A stretch of 64,000 bases of DNA from UBA2638 sp046293135 (GTDB lineage: Bacteria > Pseudomonadota > Alphaproteobacteria > Micavibrionales > Micavibrionaceae). Below, in pieces: positions 32,145 through 41,343 of this stretch. The stretch covers positions 434,001-498,000 of the forward strand of contig JBKBPR010000002.1 in the NCBI GenBank assembly GCA_046293135.1, read 5' to 3'. Below the pieces are notes generated by a model that was given only the letters and a program-made list of their open reading frames with translations, made no database searches and was not told the origin of the DNA. The position numbers and the translations under genes were made by a program. The stretch's first letter is position 1; each line of letters opens with the position of its first letter.

Positions 32145-33443
32145 ATGAAACCACAAGCACGCATTCAGGCCATTATCGAACTTTTGCAAAAGACGCAGGA
32201 ATTGCGCCTGCCGATGGATACGGTATGCGGCGATTATATGCGTACGCGGCGTTATATCGGTGCAAAAGACAGGTCATTTATCGCCGAAAAGCTCTATGCT
32301 TGCACACGCCATCATGCGCGGCTTGGCTGGTGGTGTACGCATTTGAATATCACCGATACCCCGCGCAATAGGGTTTTGCTTTATCTCGTTTTGGCTGAAC
32401 AAACCCCGCTCAGCCGCCTCAAGGATCTGTTTGACGGCTCGAACCATGCGCCGTTCCGGTTGAATGATGAAGAGATGAGCTTTTTGGGCGCTGTGTTTGA
32501 AAAAAACCATGATTCCATCCGTCACAAAAATATGCCCGAAGATGTGGTCTGCGAATGCCCGCCGCTTTATGCGGAGAGCCTGCGCGGTTATTTCGGGAAA
32601 GAATTTTACGGCGAAATGACAGCGATGTTAGAGCCGGCAACGCTTGACTTGCGGGTGAATGTCTTCCTGAGTGACCGTGCCAGCGTTATGGCCGCGCTTG
32701 AAAAAGACGGGGTGAAAACCGCCAAAACGCCTTATAGCCCTTACGGCTTACGCTGCGAGAATAAAGCTTATCTTTCGCGCACGAAAGTTTTCCAAAAGGG
32801 CTGGGCGGAAATTCAGGATGAAGGCTCGCAAATGATCGCACATTTATGCGGCGTAAAAGCGGGGATGCAGGTTTTGGATTTTTGCGCGGGCGGGGGTGGA
32901 AAGACGCTGGCGCTGGCCGCAATCATGCAGCGCAAAGGCCGTATCGTGGCGATGGACAATGATACGCGCCGCCTTGAAAAAGGTCGGCAGCGTTACAAAA
33001 AATCCCAGATTGCCGATATCGTCGAGGTCAGAAGTCTGGAAGATGAAAAGAACCGCAAATGGCTGCGGCGACAAAAGGAAAAATTCGATGTGGTGCTGCT
33101 GGATGTCCCGTGCAGCGGCAGCGGCACTTGGCGGCGCAACCCCGATATGCGTTGGAATAGCTATGGCCCCGCGCTGGAGGAGCTAACCGTGTTGCAAGCT
33201 GAGATTCTGGAGCGGGCGTATGCGCTGGTGAAACCTGACGGTGCGCTGATTTATGCGACATGTTCGTTGTTGCCCGAAGAAAATGAGCGGCAGATTGAAA
33301 ATTTTCTCAAAGCCCATGGCGATGAATTTGTGGTTGAGCCAATTGATCCCGAGATCGGGATTGGTTCACCTTATATGCGCCTGACCCCGCTCCGCCACAA
33401 AACTGACGGATTTTTTGCCGCTCGTCTGAAACGAAAAGCGTAA
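32145..33443 (+). CDS. rsmB: 16S rRNA (cytosine-C5)-methyltransferase, RsmB/NOL1/Nop2 family
   Basis: The protein has 432 residues. An N-terminal NusB-like helical region is followed by the methyltransferase domain with SAM motif LDFCAGGGGKTLALA, motif IV DVPCSGSGTWRRNPDMRW and motif VI with the nucleophilic Cys in YATCSLLPEENE. RsmB methylates C967 of 16S rRNA. Assignment to RsmB rather than another NSUN-type rRNA methyltransferase is from general similarity and its place downstream of guaB. ATG 32145 has no strong ribosome-binding site. Confidence 0.88.
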   Translation: MKPQARIQAIIELLQKTQELRLPMDTVCGDYMRTRRYIGAKDRSFIAEKLYACTRHHARLGWWCTHLNITDTPRNRVLLYLVLAEQTPLSRLKDLFDGSNHAPFRLNDEEMSFLGAVFEKNHDSIRHKNMPEDVVCECPPLYAESLRGYFGKEFYGEMTAMLEPATLDLRVNVFLSDRASVMAALEKDGVKTAKTPYSPYGLRCENKAYLSRTKVFQKGWAEIQDEGSQMIAHLCGVKAGMQVLDFCAGGGGKTLALAAIMQRKGRIVAMDNDTRRLEKGRQRYKKSQIADIVEVRSLEDEKNRKWLRRQKEKFDVVLLDVPCSGSGTWRRNPDMRWNSYGPALEELTVLQAEILERAYALVKPDGALIYATCSLLPEENERQIENFLKAHGDEFVVEPIDPEIGIGSPYMRLTPLRHKTDGFFAARLKRKA

Positions 33444-33548
33444 ATTTAATAATTGCATACACTGCAATGCAAAATACAAATTGCTGGTTTTTTTTTCAGT
33501 AACGCTTAAAATATTCTTCATTAAAACTCATCAGGGAGGAATATTATC

Positions 33549-34814
33549 ATGCGCACTGCCTCACGTTTTCTGCTTCTTTCAGGCCTATCGGTTTTGGCCG
33601 TATCGTCATTTGCAAACTCTGTGAGCGCCGCAGGATTTTACATTCAGGAGCAATCGGTTTCAGGTCTGGGCAATGCCTTTGCCGGATCGGCAGCGCAGCC
33701 GCGTGATGCCAGCGTATTGTTTTTCAACCCTGCTGGGATGACGCATCTTGAGGGCGGCAATGCCAATCTTGGTGTGCATGTGCTTATTCCGCGCGCAAAG
33801 ATGAAAGACACAGGCACAACGCTTCCGGCCGGTGCGCCAGCGAGTTCCGGAGATGGCGGGAATCCGTATGATCCGACTCCTGTGCCGAATGCTTATATAA
33901 CGCAGCAAATGACCGATTATTTGTGGCTGGGTTTTGGAATTTCAGCGCCGTTCGGCTTGGGCAGTGAATATAATAATGGCTGGTTCGGGCGCTATGATTC
34001 GACCAAAACCGAGCTGAAAACCATTGATTTTGCCCCAAGTATCGCTGTTAAGCCGCATGAGCAGCTTTCTGTCGGTGCATCTTTGATTGTGCAATATGCC
34101 GATGCCAAGCTGCAGAATAATATTTTCGGTGCAACCGAAGGTTTGCAAACGCTTGATGGGGATTCGATTGCTTATGGCTGGAAGCTTGGCGTATTGGCTG
34201 AGCCTGTTATCGGAACGCGGATCGGGATTGATTACCGTTCGAAAATGACGCAAAAGCTCGAAGGCCGCCTGAAGATTGAGGGCACGGGCGTTCCTGCGCT
34301 CACAACCGATATTGTCGGGAAAGCCGATTTGAAATTGCCTGATATTGCGACATTCAGCGTGGCGCATGACTTGAATGACCGCTGGACGCTGATGGGCTCG
34401 GCGACATGGTTCGGCTGGAGCGCGTTTAACCGTATTGATGTGAAAAACCAAGCAGGAACAACGCTTTCGACAATCCCGCAGGGCTATCAAAACACATGGG
34501 CGTTTTCCGCTGGATTTGATTATAAAGCCAGTGAGAGCTGGACATTGCGAGCCGGATATCAATTTGATGAAACCCCGACCGTCGATGAGTTCCGCACCAG
34601 CCGTACGCCCGATGGTGATCGCCATTGGTTCAGCGGTGGGGCGACTTATACGCTCAATGACAGATGGTCGTTCGATTTTGCCGCGACCTATATCAATGTT
34701 GCGGATGAGAAGATCAATCTCAGACGTAATATCGATGCCAACCCGTCACAATTCCGCGCCGATACAGAAGGCTATGTGGCGATTTTGGCAGCGGGCGTGA
34801 ATTACAGGTTTTAA
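33549..34814 (+). CDS. OmpP1/FadL family outer-membrane transporter
   Basis: The protein has 421 residues. A signal peptide (about 1-27, ending SVSAAG) is followed by the FadL hallmark AGFYIQEQSVSGLGNAFAGSA and FFNPAGM, then beta-rich sequence ending in an aromatic Phe (VNYRF), typical of outer-membrane barrels. FadL-type porins take up long-chain fatty acids or other hydrophobic compounds. Acyl-CoA dehydrogenase, HAD/ECH and thiolase genes in this window could process such substrates. ATG 33549 has AGGGAGGAA upstream. Confidence 0.93.
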   Translation: MRTASRFLLLSGLSVLAVSSFANSVSAAGFYIQEQSVSGLGNAFAGSAAQPRDASVLFFNPAGMTHLEGGNANLGVHVLIPRAKMKDTGTTLPAGAPASSGDGGNPYDPTPVPNAYITQQMTDYLWLGFGISAPFGLGSEYNNGWFGRYDSTKTELKTIDFAPSIAVKPHEQLSVGASLIVQYADAKLQNNIFGATEGLQTLDGDSIAYGWKLGVLAEPVIGTRIGIDYRSKMTQKLEGRLKIEGTGVPALTTDIVGKADLKLPDIATFSVAHDLNDRWTLMGSATWFGWSAFNRIDVKNQAGTTLSTIPQGYQNTWAFSAGFDYKASESWTLRAGYQFDETPTVDEFRTSRTPDGDRHWFSGGATYTLNDRWSFDFAATYINVADEKINLRRNIDANPSQFRADTEGYVAILAAGVNYRF

Positions 34815-34832
34815 ACGTAAGCTGATTTGGAA

Positions 34833-35135
34833 TTAATCCTCAAGGATGCTATTGAGCTTCATGGCAATGCCCATTGAGCCCTTGATCTTGAGCCGTCCCA
34901 TCATATAGGCCATGGTTGGGTCTTGTGTGCCGTCCAAAATCCCCTGAAATACGGTGATCGGACAGATAAAGGTTGTATCGGCTTCGCCATTTTCCTGTGT
35001 AATCACAGGTGGAGATTGCGTTCCGTCAATCAGCAACAAACCATCATCACCGAAATCAAGCTTTATCCTTGCTTTGATATGGGCGGCCATTTTCAGTTTT
35101 TTTTCAATACGGGCAATAATCGTGTCTAAGCTCAT
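34833..35135 (-). CDS. SCP2 sterol-binding domain protein
   Basis: The protein has 100 residues from ATG 35135; longer frames up to 35285 add an unrelated N-terminus. It is a single SCP2 domain: ARIKLDFGDDGLLLIDG, ADTTFICPITVFQGILDG and the C-terminal MMGRLKIKGSMGIAMKLNSIL. Such proteins bind lipids or acyl-CoA in a hydrophobic tunnel and are common in alphaproteobacteria. Its place between FadL and unknown envelope genes fits lipid handling. It has a weak ribosome-binding site. Confidence 0.88.
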   Translation of the reverse strand: MSLDTIIARIEKKLKMAAHIKARIKLDFGDDGLLLIDGTQSPPVITQENGEADTTFICPITVFQGILDGTQDPTMAYMMGRLKIKGSMGIAMKLNSILED

Positions 35136-35264
35136 AAAGATGATTCTATCATACTTTGTATAAGATGCGCAGCTTGAAAATCCTTGTGGTTCTTCGGCGC
35201 TTCCATTAAAAATAGAGGGTATATATTCTTCATCAAATTGCATAAGAGCATCGGGAGCAAAAAC

Positions 35265-36584
35265 ATGAAACGCAAATATAGGCATATTCTGGGATTATGC
35301 GCCTTGGTCGGGGTCATTGCGTTGACCGGATTTGCTGCTAAAGATGCGAACGCGTCTGTCCCCTCATTTAGCCCTGTTGCGGCATGGGATGTTTCTAAAA
35401 TGTCAGCCAGCGGAGCGGGAGAGCAACGCTGCTTGATGATGACTGAATATAATAACGGTTTTTTTGTACAGATACAGGGAAAGGGCGGTAAAATCGAAGC
35501 GTTGAGCATTGATTTTCGTCAAAAGGCTTTTGAAGTCGGCCAGCGCTTGGCCGTAGAAATTTCTGTTCCCGGACAAAATACGGCGCAATTACAGGCTCGC
35601 GCTTTTAAGCCCGAAATTTTGGTGGTGAATTTTAACAATCAAGATGGTTTTTTCAATACCATGCGCTCGGCCAATGCGTTTGATATTAAAATCAGCGGGA
35701 ATACATTCCGTTTTTTTCTGACAGGATTTGCCAACACTCTGGCTGCATTTGACAGTTGTATCAATGCAAGGCCTTCGGCCGCTGCGCCATCTGCTCCGCA
35801 AGCAATGATTGAAGATACTCTTACGCCTGGCCCTGCTTTTATGGCCGAATCCGCCCCAAGCCCAGCGGCGCAACAGGTTTCTGCGCCTTCAAGAGCGCAA
35901 AATTCTCCAAATCAACCGATCGAAAATTTACAAGGTGATGATTTGGTTGATGCTCTTCGTGATTTTATCGGTGATGGATCGCCTGAGATGCCTGCGCAAC
36001 AAGTTCAGCAACCTCAACAAGCCACTTTTGAAGCGCCTGTGGAAACGGTGATGACACCGGAACCGGTGGTCGAGCGTTATGTGACGCCAGAAGCATCCGT
36101 AACAACACAAAGTGCTAGCGGCGAGTTTGATTTTACGAATGTGCGTGAAGTGTCTTCAGCACCCGCAGTGCCGCCGCAATTCAGTGATAGCACAGCTGGG
36201 GGCGCGGGCGGTACAGCTATACGCAATGAAATGTCTGAGCTGCGCAAGGAGCTGGAAGTTCTGCGGGCGCAAAAAGAAAACCTCGATGCTGAATTGAAAC
36301 TTGCTTTGCGGGCATCGGAAAGAGAGCGGCTTGAGGTTTCTTCGAACAACTGGAATTTGGAAACGGCAACGATGCGTTTTAACGAGGCGGAACGTCAGAT
36401 TACCAGCTTGGGTCAGCAAATTCAGAAAGAACGTGCGCAATGCGCGTTTGAGAAAAAAGAGCTGGAGATGATGTTGTTTGATCCGAATGTGACCGAACAG
36501 GCGCAGCTTGCCAGATTGGCCTCTTTGGAGCAGCAGCTTGAAGCCGCCCGTGCGGAAATCGAGCGGCTAAAAGCGGGTCAGTAA
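35265..36584 (+). CDS. exported protein with C-terminal coiled coil, unknown function
   Basis: The protein has 439 residues from ATG 35265, which follows GGGAG. A signal peptide (about 1-31, ending DANAS) leads into a domain of about 130 residues containing two cysteines (QRCLMMTEYNNG and AAFDSCINARP), then a Pro/Gln/Ala-rich linker (about 165-320), and a C-terminal coiled coil (about 325-437) rich in Glu, Leu, Arg and Lys. The layout suggests a periplasmic or surface-linked scaffold. No named family recognised. Confidence 0.75.
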   Translation: MKRKYRHILGLCALVGVIALTGFAAKDANASVPSFSPVAAWDVSKMSASGAGEQRCLMMTEYNNGFFVQIQGKGGKIEALSIDFRQKAFEVGQRLAVEISVPGQNTAQLQARAFKPEILVVNFNNQDGFFNTMRSANAFDIKISGNTFRFFLTGFANTLAAFDSCINARPSAAAPSAPQAMIEDTLTPGPAFMAESAPSPAAQQVSAPSRAQNSPNQPIENLQGDDLVDALRDFIGDGSPEMPAQQVQQPQQATFEAPVETVMTPEPVVERYVTPEASVTTQSASGEFDFTNVREVSSAPAVPPQFSDSTAGGAGGTAIRNEMSELRKELEVLRAQKENLDAELKLALRASERERLEVSSNNWNLETATMRFNEAERQITSLGQQIQKERAQCAFEKKELEMMLFDPNVTEQAQLARLASLEQQLEAARAEIERLKAGQ

Positions 36585-36610
36585 AAAGCTGGGAATGTTC
36601 GTTTTTACCC

Positions 36611-37036
36611 TTAGGCTGCTTGCTTGAAAGCTGTGCCATTCACCAACAATGCCACATCAATATTGCCGCGTGTGGCTTTGGAATAGGGGCAAATCTGGTG
36701 ACCGAGATCAACGATTTTTTCAGCCTCGGCCTGTGATAGCCCTTCAAGATAAGAATCCAGTGCAACGGAGATTTTAAACCCGTCATCACCCTTATGCAGG
36801 TTTACGGTGGCGTGAACGCTGACCTTGGCGGGTTTCAGCCCTTCCTTATCCGACATTGCCTTGAGCGCCTGCCCGAAACAGGCGGCATATCCGGCGGCGA
36901 AAAACTGCTCCGGATTCGTCCCTGCACCGTTTGAACCGGGGAGGGATAGGGCGGCGTCAATCTTGCCGTCATCGGTTTTGGCGTGACCGTCGCGCCCGCC
37001 TGTGGCCTCGGCTTTGGCTGTGTAGATAATTGTCAT
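36611..37036 (-). CDS. ohr: organic hydroperoxide resistance protein (Ohr/OsmC family)
   Basis: The protein has 141 residues from ATG 37036, with AAGGAG upstream. It begins MTIIYTAKAEATGGRDGHAK and has the two redox cysteines of Ohr, in YAACFGQAL and HQICPYSKATRGNIDV, and the GTNPEQFFAAGYA segment with the conserved arginine-partner Glu. It reduces organic hydroperoxides using lipoyl proteins. No OhrR-type MarR regulator is adjacent. Confidence 0.95.
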   Translation of the reverse strand: MTIIYTAKAEATGGRDGHAKTDDGKIDAALSLPGSNGAGTNPEQFFAAGYAACFGQALKAMSDKEGLKPAKVSVHATVNLHKGDDGFKISVALDSYLEGLSQAEAEKIVDLGHQICPYSKATRGNIDVALLVNGTAFKQAA

Positions 37037-37089
37037 GTCATGTACTCCTTTTTTGAGGGTGATGTGATGCGGTGATAACAATACACAAT

Positions 37090-37126
37090 AAAAATAAGCC
37101 GGTCTTGTGAAAACAAAACCGACTTT
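37090..37126 (-). terminator. probable intrinsic terminator, minus strand
   Basis: Read on the minus strand, AAGTCGGT pairs with ACCGGCTT (one G-T wobble) and is followed by ATTTTTATT. It would end the transcript of the two small unknown genes at 37178-37904. Confidence 0.5.
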
Positions 37127-37177
37127 GAAAGAAAAGTTATTGCTATGACTTTAATTCTAAACGTACAGGGAAGATCT

Positions 37178-37384
37178 TTAGCTGAATGTTGGTGCTGTTG
37201 GCTTTGCAGCGAGATCCGCTTGCAGCTCTTGACCTGCCGTTAAAGGCTGGAATACTGCCGTATTCGGATCATAGTGTGCTATATTCGGTGCGCTTGTGCT
37301 GGCTTCGGCCATAACCGCACTTGGTGATAAAGCGGCTTGAATTGCCGGAAGAACTTCTTGAACGATAAATTGTGGACTAGACAT
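37178..37384 (-). CDS. small unknown protein coupled to the upstream gene
   Basis: The protein has 68 residues from ATG 37384, which follows GGAGG at good spacing; the longer frame to 37423 is less likely. Sequence begins MSSPQFIVQEVLPAIQAALS and ends in an Ala/Pro/Thr-rich tail. Its first codons overlap the end of the upstream gene by 8 bases, so the two are translationally coupled. No family recognised. Confidence 0.55.
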   Translation of the reverse strand: MSSPQFIVQEVLPAIQAALSPSAVMAEASTSAPNIAHYDPNTAVFQPLTAGQELQADLAAKPTAPTFS

Positions 37385-37904
37385 GAACAGGCCTCCAATT
37401 GTTGGGAAGAATGACGCGGGCATGGCCGGGCGCCCAGAATTGCTCGGCCATTTCAGGCATATCCAAACCCATCGCCTTGATTAAGGTATGGGCGACGGAA
37501 TTCGGGCTTTCGCCGTTATCATCTTCGGGATTGAATGTTAAATTTTGTTGATTGATAAAATGCGCAGCCTCGCCCGCATTGGCGAGTTTCTTAAGATAGT
37601 CCTCGGCGCTGCCCTCAAACAGGCAGGCTTCATGCACGATTTTGAATTGCGCGGAGGGTAGCCCCTCACCATGAATCGGGGTCATCACACAGCGCAGGGC
37701 GCGTGATCCGTCAATCTCGCGCGGAACGGCGATACCGTGAAAGGCCAGCGCATCCTGCCCCAAATGATTGCGGAAGCGGATATGATTGTAAACTTGGCCA
37801 TCTGTCCCGTTCATCTCGGCGGTGATCAGATGAATCGAATAAATCAGAGCGCCAGATCCATTCGGATTCGAAGAATTTGTAGAATTTTCAGAGTAATCAG
37901 ACAC
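37377..37904 (-). CDS. unknown protein, first gene of a two-gene unit
   Basis: The protein has 175 residues if translation starts at GTG 37904, which follows AAAGGAG by 11 bases; a TTG at 37928 is the alternative. After a Ser/Asn-rich N-terminus (about 1-20) the sequence contains YNHIRFRNHLGQDALAFHG, two cysteines (RALRCVMTP, HEACLFEG) and ESPNSVAHTLIKAMGL. The last block resembles a motif seen in papain-like or amidase-type effector domains (NS..H.L...G), but I would not assign a function. There is no signal peptide. It overlaps the next gene by 8 bases. Confidence 0.5.
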   Translation of the reverse strand: MSDYSENSTNSSNPNGSGALIYSIHLITAEMNGTDGQVYNHIRFRNHLGQDALAFHGIAVPREIDGSRALRCVMTPIHGEGLPSAQFKIVHEACLFEGSAEDYLKKLANAGEAAHFINQQNLTFNPEDDNGESPNSVAHTLIKAMGLDMPEMAEQFWAPGHARVILPNNWRPVHV

Positions 37905-38016
37905 AGCCGGTAAAGCTCCTTTAAGCAATTTTGCTTTACCAAATTAGCCGAGAAACCTTAATTTTGCGTAAACAGCCGCGAAATTAGGACATTATCTGAT
38001 AGTTATGACCTGAAGC

Positions 38017-38805
38017 CTACAAAACATCGAGCATTTCAGCGACGAGCGGATGGCGGACGATATCGGTTTGCCCCAATCGCACAACCGCGACATTTTTCAG
38101 CGGCTCTAAACGGTCAGAGATTTTATCCAGCCCTGAAAGCTCCGGCAGCAGGTCGGTCTGGTTCGGATCGCCCGTTACCACCATCGTTGAATGCCAGCCC
38201 AGCCTTGAGAGCAGCATTTTGAGCTGAACATAGGTACAGTTCTGCGCCTCATCGATTACCACAAAGGAATTGTTGAGCGTCCGCCCGCGCATAAAGCCGA
38301 CAGGGGCAATTTCGATGATGCCTTCCTCGATGTAAGAACGCACCTTCTTGCCGCCCATACGGTCGCCCAAAGCGTCATATAAAGGCCGCAGATAGGGCGC
38401 CATTTTCTCATGCATATCACCGGGGAGATATCCCAGAGATTCACCAGCCTCCATGGCGGGGCGGGAGAGGATAATCCGCTCGACTTCGCCTTTTTCAAGG
38501 GCTTCGACCGCGGCGGTAATCGCCAGATAGGTCTTTCCCGATCCGGCGGGGCCGATGGCAAGGGTCAAGCAATGATCCTTGATCGCCTTCATCAGAACCT
38601 CTTGCCCCTTGGAGCGCGGCTTGATGGTTTTTATGAATTTCTTATCGCGTCCTGCATCGATTTCTTCATCAAGCGGATGCCAGCCTTGTCCGCTGCGTTT
38701 TCCGTCGCGCCCTTGTGAAAATTTCGGATCATCAAACACCGTGTGGACGACATTGTCTCTTTTGTTTTGTGTTGCATTACGGGCTTTACGGGATTTTTTC
38801 GACAT
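38017..38805 (-). CDS. PhoH family ATPase
   Basis: The protein has 262 residues. A basic N-terminus (about 1-60) precedes a helicase-like P-loop ATPase domain with Walker A GPAGSGKT at 85-92, LSRPAMEAGESLGYLPGD, and Walker B VVIDEAQN with DEAQN at 185-189, plus TGDPNQTDLLP. This is the PhoH-like form without the KH domain of the ybeZ type, and it is not next to ybeY. Function is uncertain, probably RNA-linked. ATG 38805 has AAGGAG upstream. Confidence 0.9.
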   Translation of the reverse strand: MSKKSRKARNATQNKRDNVVHTVFDDPKFSQGRDGKRSGQGWHPLDEEIDAGRDKKFIKTIKPRSKGQEVLMKAIKDHCLTLAIGPAGSGKTYLAITAAVEALEKGEVERIILSRPAMEAGESLGYLPGDMHEKMAPYLRPLYDALGDRMGGKKVRSYIEEGIIEIAPVGFMRGRTLNNSFVVIDEAQNCTYVQLKMLLSRLGWHSTMVVTGDPNQTDLLPELSGLDKISDRLEPLKNVAVVRLGQTDIVRHPLVAEMLDVL

Positions 38806-39174
38806 GGCAGGCTCCTTTGCAAGATTTTAAAGAGAAGGATGATCCGTTATGATAATACACCTCCTGCCGCAGAATTGCGGGGCAAGGCACAGGTTTCAAA
38901 AACGGGGTGGGGAGAGGGTAACAAAGCGGCACAGCACGGCAATATCATCGCCTGAGGTAGAATTTGAAAACGGTGTTTTCTGAAATTCAAGAGAGATCCT
39001 CTCTGAAGGAAGCTTTGTTACACTGATTCTATCAAAGAATTCCGATATAGGCCAATCTTTTTCAAAAGCTTAACCACAGCTTGGTTGGAGAAGTCATTTT
39101 TTTAGGTTATGGTATTGAAGCTAAAAGACAATAATAGCTAACCGAAAATTCAATTCAAAAACAGATTGTAAATT
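38806..39174. other. 369-base divergent intergenic region between phoH and the threonine ammonia-lyase gene
   Basis: No supported gene. A small hairpin, AGAGAG-ATC-CTCTCT, lies at 38990-39004. The 120 bases before the threonine ammonia-lyase start are AT-rich and likely hold its promoter, but no clear -35/-10 pair can be fixed. Confidence 0.6.
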
Positions 39175-40392
39175 ATGAGCATTACATTTGCAGATATTCA
39201 GGCCGCACAGACCGCTATCGCTTCGGCAACATTACGCACCCCGACCGTCCATGCGGCGCGGCTTTCGCTGCAAATGGGGATTGACCTTTATCTCAAGCTT
39301 GAGAATTTGCAATACACCAATTCATTCAAGGCGCGCGGCGCTCTCAATAAGCTTTTGACCTTGAACGAGGCTCAACGCAAGAATGGCGTGATTGCGTGCA
39401 GCGCCGGAAATCATGCGCAAGGCGTTGCCTATCACGCCAAACGGCTTGGTATCCCCGCAACGATTATTATGCCGCTCGGTACACCGTTCAACAAAGTCCA
39501 GCGCACAGAAGCCTTCGGCGCGAAGGTGGTTTTGTTCGGGAAGACATTTGATGAAGGCGTGGCCGAAACCATGCGGTTGGCGGAGGCACAGAATTTCACC
39601 TTTATTCATCCTTTTGATGATCCGGCGATTGTCGCGGGGCAAGGAACGCTCGGAGCGGAAATGCTTGAAGACCACCCCGATCTTGATTGTATTGTTGTGC
39701 CGATTGGCGGCGGCGGGTTGATTGCAGGGGTTGCAACAGCGGCCAAGGCCATGAAGCCCGATATTCGCGTGATCGGGGCGCAGGCCGCATTATACGACCC
39801 CGTCAAAGCCCAGCGCGAGGGGCGCAAGGCTGAAGTTACGGGTGGCTCGACCTTGGCTGAGGGTATTGCAGTCAAATCACCATCCCCCGCCAATATCGCG
39901 ATGATTAACACGCTGGTGGAACAGATTGATAGCGCCAGTGAGCAAGAGATTGAAAGCGCGGTATTTGATTTCCTTTCGATGGAAAAACTGGTGGCGGAGG
40001 GCGCAGCAGGGGCAGGGCTGGCCGTGATCCAGAATAATCTTGAGGCCTATAAGGGCAAAAAAGTCGGGTTGGTTGTGTGCGGCGGAAATATCGATTCGCG
40101 CTTGCTCTCAACGCTGATTATGCGTGGTTTGGTGCGTGATGGCCGTATTACCCGCCTGCGGTTTGAAATTGATGATACGCCGGGGCAATTGTCGAATATC
40201 TCTCGCATTATCGGGGAGGGCGGCGCGAATGTGATCGAGGTTATTCACCAGCGCATGATGCAGACCGTGTCGCTGAAACGTGCCGAGCTTGATATTGTGA
40301 TTGAGGCGCGGGATTTCGGTCACGTGCATGATATTGTCGATCAGCTCAAAGCGGCGGGATTTGCCGTGAGCCTGATGCGCGATATCGGGTAG
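39175..40392 (+). CDS. ilvA: threonine ammonia-lyase with C-terminal ACT domain
   Basis: The protein has 405 residues. The PLP domain has the Schiff-base Lys52 in NSFKARGALNKL, the SAGNHAQGVAYHAKRLGIPATIIMP segment and the glycine loop PIGGGGLIAGVA. After about residue 325 an ACT-type domain follows (RLRFEIDDTPGQLSNISRIIG). It deaminates threonine to 2-oxobutanoate. The 405-residue single-ACT form is typical of the group often annotated ilvA or tdcB; biosynthetic against catabolic role is not decided. The RidA-family protein at 14527 could deal with its enamine product. Confidence 0.93.
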   Translation: MSITFADIQAAQTAIASATLRTPTVHAARLSLQMGIDLYLKLENLQYTNSFKARGALNKLLTLNEAQRKNGVIACSAGNHAQGVAYHAKRLGIPATIIMPLGTPFNKVQRTEAFGAKVVLFGKTFDEGVAETMRLAEAQNFTFIHPFDDPAIVAGQGTLGAEMLEDHPDLDCIVVPIGGGGLIAGVATAAKAMKPDIRVIGAQAALYDPVKAQREGRKAEVTGGSTLAEGIAVKSPSPANIAMINTLVEQIDSASEQEIESAVFDFLSMEKLVAEGAAGAGLAVIQNNLEAYKGKKVGLVVCGGNIDSRLLSTLIMRGLVRDGRITRLRFEIDDTPGQLSNISRIIGEGGANVIEVIHQRMMQTVSLKRAELDIVIEARDFGHVHDIVDQLKAAGFAVSLMRDIG

Positions 40393-40440
40393 ATTTTAGG
40401 GCTACAAGCATACGGGCTTCGAGTATAGGGGATTTTTAAA

Positions 40441-40686
40441 ATGACGATCATAAGAAATATATGTCTGGGCGCGGGGTTGGTGGCTTTATCGCTCGCTCTT
40501 TATGGCTGCGGCAATAACAGCTATAATCGACCCTCTCTCGACCCGTCACGGATGAGCAGTGATACGTTGTGTTACCGCTCGGCGGGGGCGAAGAAAAACC
40601 CCGATATTGAAAACGAAATTCGCGCAAGGCGTTTGGATTGCCGCGCGGTATTAGAGGGTGATCCGCTGGTGCAGGATAATCGTTAA
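40441..40686 (+). CDS. small lipoprotein
   Basis: The protein has 81 residues. The N-terminal signal ends in the lipobox LYGC with the lipidated Cys23, followed by a short mature region (about 59 residues) with two further cysteines and a Lys/Arg-rich middle. It starts 48 bases after the threonine ammonia-lyase stop and may be co-transcribed with it. No family recognised. Confidence 0.75.
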   Translation: MTIIRNICLGAGLVALSLALYGCGNNSYNRPSLDPSRMSSDTLCYRSAGAKKNPDIENEIRARRLDCRAVLEGDPLVQDNR

Positions 40687-40722
40687 AAGCTGTGCGTTTC
40701 GGCCTTAAGCGTCGTTAAACTT

Positions 40723-41154
40723 TTAAGCGCCCAATCTTATAAAGTCACTAAACTCATGGGCGATCGCTCTTTGCATATCAGAATCGACCATAGGCTGTGC
40801 GCTTGATGCTTGGCTGTTTTCTAACTCGCTGCCGATGCTGCCATCTTGACGGCGTTTGAATATGGCCTTTAATGCAGGGATGATATTGCCCGCCCCCTCC
40901 AAATGCAGGGTAAAGTGATCGTCACGCTCTTGGGTTATTTTATGTTGAATATGTGTCAATGCGCTTGAGAGTATTTGCGCCTGCGCCGCTGAAATGTTGA
41001 ACTCCATACGGATTGACGGTTTTACGTTGCCGCGATGGTCGCCCCGCGTTAAATGAGCGCGGTGGCAGGGATGCTTTTCATTGATATGTCTAAGCTCTGA
41101 AGATTGATCAGGATTATATAGAATATCAATATCTGTGAGCGGGTAACGAACCAT
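40723..41154 (-). CDS. hypothetical protein
   Basis: The protein has 143 residues and is soluble, rich in His, Gln, Ala and Arg, starting MVRYPLTDIDILYNPDQ. The middle (MEFNISAAQAQILSSALTHIQHKI) reads as a helix pair followed by beta strands. No signal peptide or known motif. It is convergent with the small lipoprotein gene and divergent from the acyl-CoA dehydrogenase gene. Not recognised. Confidence 0.55.
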   Translation of the reverse strand: MVRYPLTDIDILYNPDQSSELRHINEKHPCHRAHLTRGDHRGNVKPSIRMEFNISAAQAQILSSALTHIQHKITQERDDHFTLHLEGAGNIIPALKAIFKRRQDGSIGSELENSQASSAQPMVDSDMQRAIAHEFSDFIRLGA

Positions 41155-41343
41155 ATATTTAGCATCCCTGTTTTATTGTTTAATTATTCATTACGTTTAA
41201 TCAAAATCTTTGTTTGTGTCAATTTCTGGAAGAATTAACTATCCCGCCAAATGCAATTTTGCGCTACACTATATAAAGTAGTTTGTGTGGTGATGAGAAT
41301 TTAAAACGTCACTCTAATCAACATAGTTTAAGGTCGCTGAATT

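Noticed and set aside
38743..38955. 70-codon plus-strand frame over the phoH start
   Set aside because: Mostly antisense to phoH and without a ribosome-binding site.
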